DNA from: Kipferlia bialata
Lineage: Eukaryota; Fornicata
DNA: 36,318 nucleotides
NCBI GenBank assembly: GCA_003568945.1
Contig: BDIP01000049.1
Span: 1 to 36,318, forward strand
Reading direction: 5' to 3'
Position 1 is the first letter of the stretch. Each line of letters starts with the position of its first letter. This document shows, in pieces, positions 32,310-36,318 of this stretch. The notes beneath the pieces are model-generated. The model had not been told where the DNA came from. It did not search any database and saw only the letters and a list, made by a program, of their open reading frames with translations. Position numbers and translations under genes: made by a program.

Positions 32310-35061
32310 TCACTCATCGTCTGAGAACTCATAGTCTGAGACTGAGACACTGCCCCTCCCATGCTGGGTGGGTCCGTTCTCTATCCTCTCCTCCCTCTCA
32401 GCTGTCTGGGCCTTGGCTCTCTTGCGGAGGTACTTGACCTGGGAGTGAGGAACGACAACACAAATCATATACTATATATCCCATACTCCTTCCTAGCATA
32501 CTCTCTGTCTGACCTGTCTCTTTATGGCCTCTGTCTGCGGTATGGTGAGCCTCTGCTTGGGAGCAGGCACCTTGTCCCTCCATGTGTCCAGCACAGCCAT
32601 GGCAGTCAGACCGGCCTCATACAGACCAGTCTTCTTGTGCAGCTGGGCAACATACCTGCAGGGTCAGTCACTACTGTAACATGTACTACATATACACACA
32701 CACACCTCGTGACACTGAGTAGTGTCATATCCCTGTTCAGCTCAAACACGTGTGTGCCCTCATCCCCAGTCAGAGACACGGAGAGAGAGAGGGCAGGGTA
32801 TCGCCTGAGCAGGGAGGAGAAGTGCTTGGCAACAGAGTCCACCCCGCTGATACCAGCCGAGGACGGGATCTCCACACTCAGCCTGCGCAGGCTTGGGAGG
32901 GTGTCCTCTCCACTCACTATGCCCAGCAGACTGGAGACTAGGGCTATGTACCGCTTGTTCTGCTTCTTGTCGGGGTCCCCACTGCACTCCACAGTGAGAG
33001 AGGTCAGGGAGGGGAAGGGGAGGGCGGGACACTGGGGTGAGCGGAGAGAGAAGAGAGTGGTCTCTCTCTATATACCAGTATGTACGTACCACTGAGTACT
33101 TCTTCTTGATGGGATGGTGGGCGTCGATGTTGACTGCGAGTGTCAGCCTCCTCAGGGACTGACAGGTGGCGGGTGCCTTCCCCAGCCTGCCCAGTGCCTT
33201 GACACACTCATCGTCAGTGAGAGTGAGGGTGTGCAGGGTGGGCAGCGGGGCAGGTATGACACAGGGGGCAGTCAGGCAGGTCAGGGTGGGCGGGAAGAGA
33301 CTGCGACTCCAGCCACGCTTCTTTGTCTTGCCCTCCAGCTCCCCAGACAGATGCACCTCAGTCAACTGGGGACCTGGGGTTAATGAGGACTCAAATATAT
33401 CATATGCAATCTCCTATATACATATATACATATCCCCACCTGGCTCTGCCATCCCCTCTGCGTAGTCTGGCCCAACATGGATGCAGTGACCCCTCTCCAT
33501 CATGAGCTTCCTCACAAACCGCCTCTGAGCCTTCGACGATGGCGCCACATCATCCCCCTCATACACATACAGAGGCAGGGGGTGCTGGCTGGGCATGGCC
33601 TTGCGGGAGGGGTATGTGTTGTTCCTGGGGCACACCAGCACGGCCACCTCACCCGACGTGAGTAGCTCAGAGGGGAGAGAGGGTAAGAGGAGGGGGTGGG
33701 AGGCATGCTGGTAGACTGGGCTGCTCAGCCACAGGGCACGCACAATACCAGCATCTAGTAGGAACTGGAGCCCCCTCTCGTCACTGTATAGGTCATCAAT
33801 TGAGGCGGAGCATGCCAGGGCATGGGTCACCGTCCACTGCTGCTTGCTCTCTCCCTTAGCAACCTTTGTCCCCTTAGTCCCCTTGGCCCTCTTCGCCACA
33901 GGTGCGTGTTGTGTATTAGTATTTGCGGGTGTCTCCCCCTGCATACTCATTGCTAGGCATAGGGTGTCTGGCAGCTCATGGTCAAAGAGCACAGTGGTGG
34001 GGGGGCAGAACATGTTCTCCTTGGTCCTGGGCAGGGTCAGGTAGAAGCACCCGTTGCGGAGCATCTCTTTCCTCTCCCTGGGAGTGAGATACAATCATTC
34101 ATATATATATATACATACATACTATTGCATATAATTGATCGAGGGATATCTCCTTCCTCTCCCTGGGAGTCAGAGGCAGACACACAGAAACACACACACA
34201 CACATATATATATAGAGAGAGAGCGAAGATATGGGTAGAGAGTATACTCACTTTGCTCCCATTCTGGCCTCCTCCATCTTATCCCCTGGGGATAGGGAGT
34301 CCTCCTCTGATGCTGTCTCGCTCTCCTCAGTGGCCTCACTGTCACTATCACTATAGCGCCTAGTCCTCCTGGGCTTCCTCTCTCTCTCCTCACTGTCACT
34401 CTCCTCCTCACTACCGTCATCTGAGAACACACCGTCTCCACTGGGCTCCTCCTCGCACTCACTGTCACTGGGGGTTAGAAACAGACACATAGAGGCCCAG
34501 CCACATATACCCATCTCCATACTCCCTTCTGTACCTGTCGTATGCCATGTCCCCCTCCCCCATTGTGTGTGAGCACCCCAGTCTCTCAGCATGCAGTGCC
34601 GGGTCACAGTGGACAAGGGCACCCATGACACTGCCATCTAATACAGTGCACTCAGTCAGGGTCTGACAGTGAGAAGAGCATCACTATATAGTGCTACATA
34701 TTAGTATATATATGCACCCGTACCCTCATTGCAGCCCCAGGTAGCATTGCCACAGACACCTTCAAGTCTGCCCCCCTAGCCTTACAGAGCACACCTAGTG
34801 ACACAGCCACCGAGGGGGTGACACGCATGGCAGATACATCAAGAGAGGATAGGGAGGGGAGGAGGCCGGTGGGTGTGGGTGGTCTGTCTGACCAGGGCTG
34901 GGAGGTACCAACCTGCACAGAGTGACAGGCAGGCCAGTCGGAGAAGGACAGGAAGCCTGGGGTCAAGGGATAACATGCATATATATACATACATATATAT
35001 ATGAAGAGAGAGAGAGTAAGAGGGAGAAGGACAGGAAGCCTGGGGATAAGGGATAACATGC

Positions 35062-35096
<35 letters not shown>

Positions 35097-36318
35097 GAGA
35101 GAGAGAGAGAGAGAAAGAGAAAGAGAGAGAAGGAGAGGAGCCTGGGGTTAAGGGGGTACTCAGTCAATAGCCATAGAGGGTATGTACCTGGTGCTGACAT
35201 GCGCAGTGTCTGTAGGTTGGGGCACCTACCCCCCACGGCCATGATGACGGCACCCAGCTCAGACCTAGGCGTCAGCCATCACAGATATATACATAAAGAA
35301 AATATGTATGAACTCACAAGGAACTGGTCTGGATAGATTTACAAACAATAACTGTCCCTGGGTGTGTCTGCCCCCTATCGACTGACCAATATATATTTGT
35401 ATATATGTATCAACTCGTTGGGAATTGGTATTTGGTTAGCAATATACAAGCTAGCACTGTACCTAGGAGCGTCTGCCCCCCTGTCGACAGGTGTCAGCAC
35501 CAGGGACCTGAGGCTGAGCATCCTGGGCCACTCACTGAGGGTAAGGAGAAGAGAGCGAGAGAGAGAGGGAGAGAGAGAGAGAGAGGGCAGATGGTAAAGG
35601 CGACATAGACACCCCCCACCTGATGTCTCTGTGTGTGCATGCGTATCCCGATAGGTCGAGTGTCTGCATCTTGTGCCAGTGCATGCCCATCAACGGGAAG
35701 GGGGTCTGGGGGAAGGGGACATTGAGTGATAGACCCCTCAGCCCCTTCCCCTGCCACCCGTCCTGTCTGGCCAGTGCCTCCACCTCCGATGCATCCATCT
35801 GGCCATCATCAGCAGGGGATGCCATGGAGACAGAGAGGGCGGAGAGGGTCAGGGGGACAGTGTCCACACTCAGACAGCTGTCCTCAATCTCTAGGGGACC
35901 CACATGGCTAGAGAGGGTCTCCTTGAGTAGGGTGTTGCCAGGGGTGCCGAGGGAACAGAACTCAATGCGGACAGTGGCACCTGGGTCAGATCAACACAGT
36001 CAGCGAGAGTAATAATAGAGTATGAGAGAGACTATATATACCTGTGTTCATGCTGATAAGGGTCTTGAGCAGTCGTGTCTGTCTGGCCTGGTCAACAGGG
36101 CAGTAGCAGTCAAGGGCAGAGAGGGTCAGGGAGGTGAGACCGGAGAGGACAGAGGCGGGGGGGAGTCTGAGGTGAGTGGAGAGAGAAGGAGAGAGAGAGA
36201 GAGAGAGAGAAGGACATAGAGAGAGACTCAGGACAGGGAACATACCAAAGTATATATATCCTTGCTGAAGGGGGGGGGGAGAGAGAGAAAGAGACAGTCT
36301 AGAATAGAATACAGTCTA
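32310..36318 (-). CDS. leucine-rich-repeat (RNI-like) protein, 5' end outside the window
   Basis: Partial gene: it ends with TGA at 32310-32312 and runs off the high-coordinate end. About 15 exons are visible. LRRs of the RNI/cysteine-containing type recur: LTSLTLSALDCY, GLRGLSLNVPF, MQTLDLSGYACT, CPNLQTLRMSAPG, LPSLSSLDVSAM, LHTLTLTDDECVKALGRL, SLRRLTLAVNI and LPSLRRLSVEI. The repeats are interrupted by an acidic/Ser-rich exon at about 34250-34480 (SDSECEEEPSGD, SEEESDSEERE, then RKPRRTRRYSDSDSE). A non-LRR block follows at 33.4-34.1 kb (WLSSPVYQHASH, VAVLVCPRNNTYPS). The C-terminus is basic then acidic (VKYLRKRAKAQ ... DYEFSDDE). The likely role is protein binding. No signal peptide can be judged because the start is missing. 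Confidence 0.75.
34062..34173 (-). repeat. duplicated acceptor and exon 5' end in the LRR gene
   Basis: A TTCCTCTCCCTGGGAGTSAG core on the given strand occurs at 34062-34088 and 34147-34173. The first is the acceptor and start of the exon reading ERKEMLRNGCF. The second is an upstream copy in the intron with acceptor CTGACTCCCAG. Confidence 0.65.
34940..35153 (-). repeat. triplicated acceptor and exon start plus microsatellite in the LRR gene
   Basis: Copies at 34940-34988, 35023-35069 and 35129-35153 share an AAGGACAGGAAGCCTGGGG core (given strand) followed by AAGGGATAAC. On the coding strand each is an acceptor (CTTGACCCCAG, CTTATCCCCAG, CTTAACCCCAG) followed by the first bases of the exon FLSFSDWPAC. 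Only the first copy continues into the exon. A TG microsatellite (about 35069-35096) and a GA run separate the second and third copies. Confidence 0.75.
35303..35489 (-). repeat. diverged 85-base intron/exon duplication in the LRR gene
   Basis: 35303-35387 and 35404-35489 align with moderate divergence: TATGTATGAACTC with TATGTATCAACTC, GGAACTGG with GGAATTGG, and GTGTCTGCCCCCTATCGAC with GCGTCTGCCCCCCTGTCGAC. The second copy is next to the coding exon (LRSLVLTPVDRGAD). This is the longest and most diverged member of the class in the window. Confidence 0.55.

Overview
The window looks like nuclear DNA of an intron-rich microbial eukaryote. Genes are cut into many short exons by GT-AG introns of about 50-200 bp. 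Nearly every 3' splice site reads CTNAC, a few bases, then AG, so the branch-point-like motif sits directly against the acceptor. That layout is known from Giardia and other fornicate metamonads. Together with the intron density and the gene content, it suggests a free-living fornicate such as Kipferlia or another Carpediemonas-like organism. The species is my inference; I could not test it.

Eight protein genes are supported and all lie on the minus strand, head to tail. From low to high coordinate: a kelch-like beta-propeller protein (429-1448) with a possible 5' part up to 1760; an XPG/ERCC5/Rad2 repair nuclease (2013 to about 8291); a kinesin motor gene that stops half way through the motor domain (about 8294-10194); a very large single-pass receptor-like kinase (10651 to about 19476) built as FG-GAP-like propeller, three filamin/Ig-like supermodules, membrane helix and TKL kinase; an unrecognised all-helical protein (about 19682-26697); a coiled-coil protein with a long Thr/Ser/Ala/Val-rich segment (27124-30844); ribosomal protein eL22 (31039-31538); and a leucine-rich-repeat protein (32310 to beyond the window end, so its 5' part is missing). 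Spacers run from almost nothing (kinesin to XPG) to about 770 bp (upstream of eL22).

I see no operon-like functional theme. The set mixes DNA repair, motor, signalling, translation and scaffold-type proteins. The most striking gene is the receptor kinase, whose ectodomain grew by repeated duplication of a block with a conserved exon pattern.

The most unusual structural signal is a family of short tandem duplications, about 20-85 bp, that straddle exon-intron boundaries. At least fifteen sites in three genes carry an extra, partly decayed copy of the end of a neighbouring exon with its splice site, placed inside the adjacent intron and in the same orientation. They are densest in the 5' half of the XPG gene (6.3-8.5 kb). 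They look like stages of intron growth or decoy-exon formation by local duplication. Long C tracts on the coding strand (G on the given strand) also recur in introns.

Exon boundaries were read by eye from splice motifs and reading-frame phase, so gene spans are more reliable than individual exon ends.
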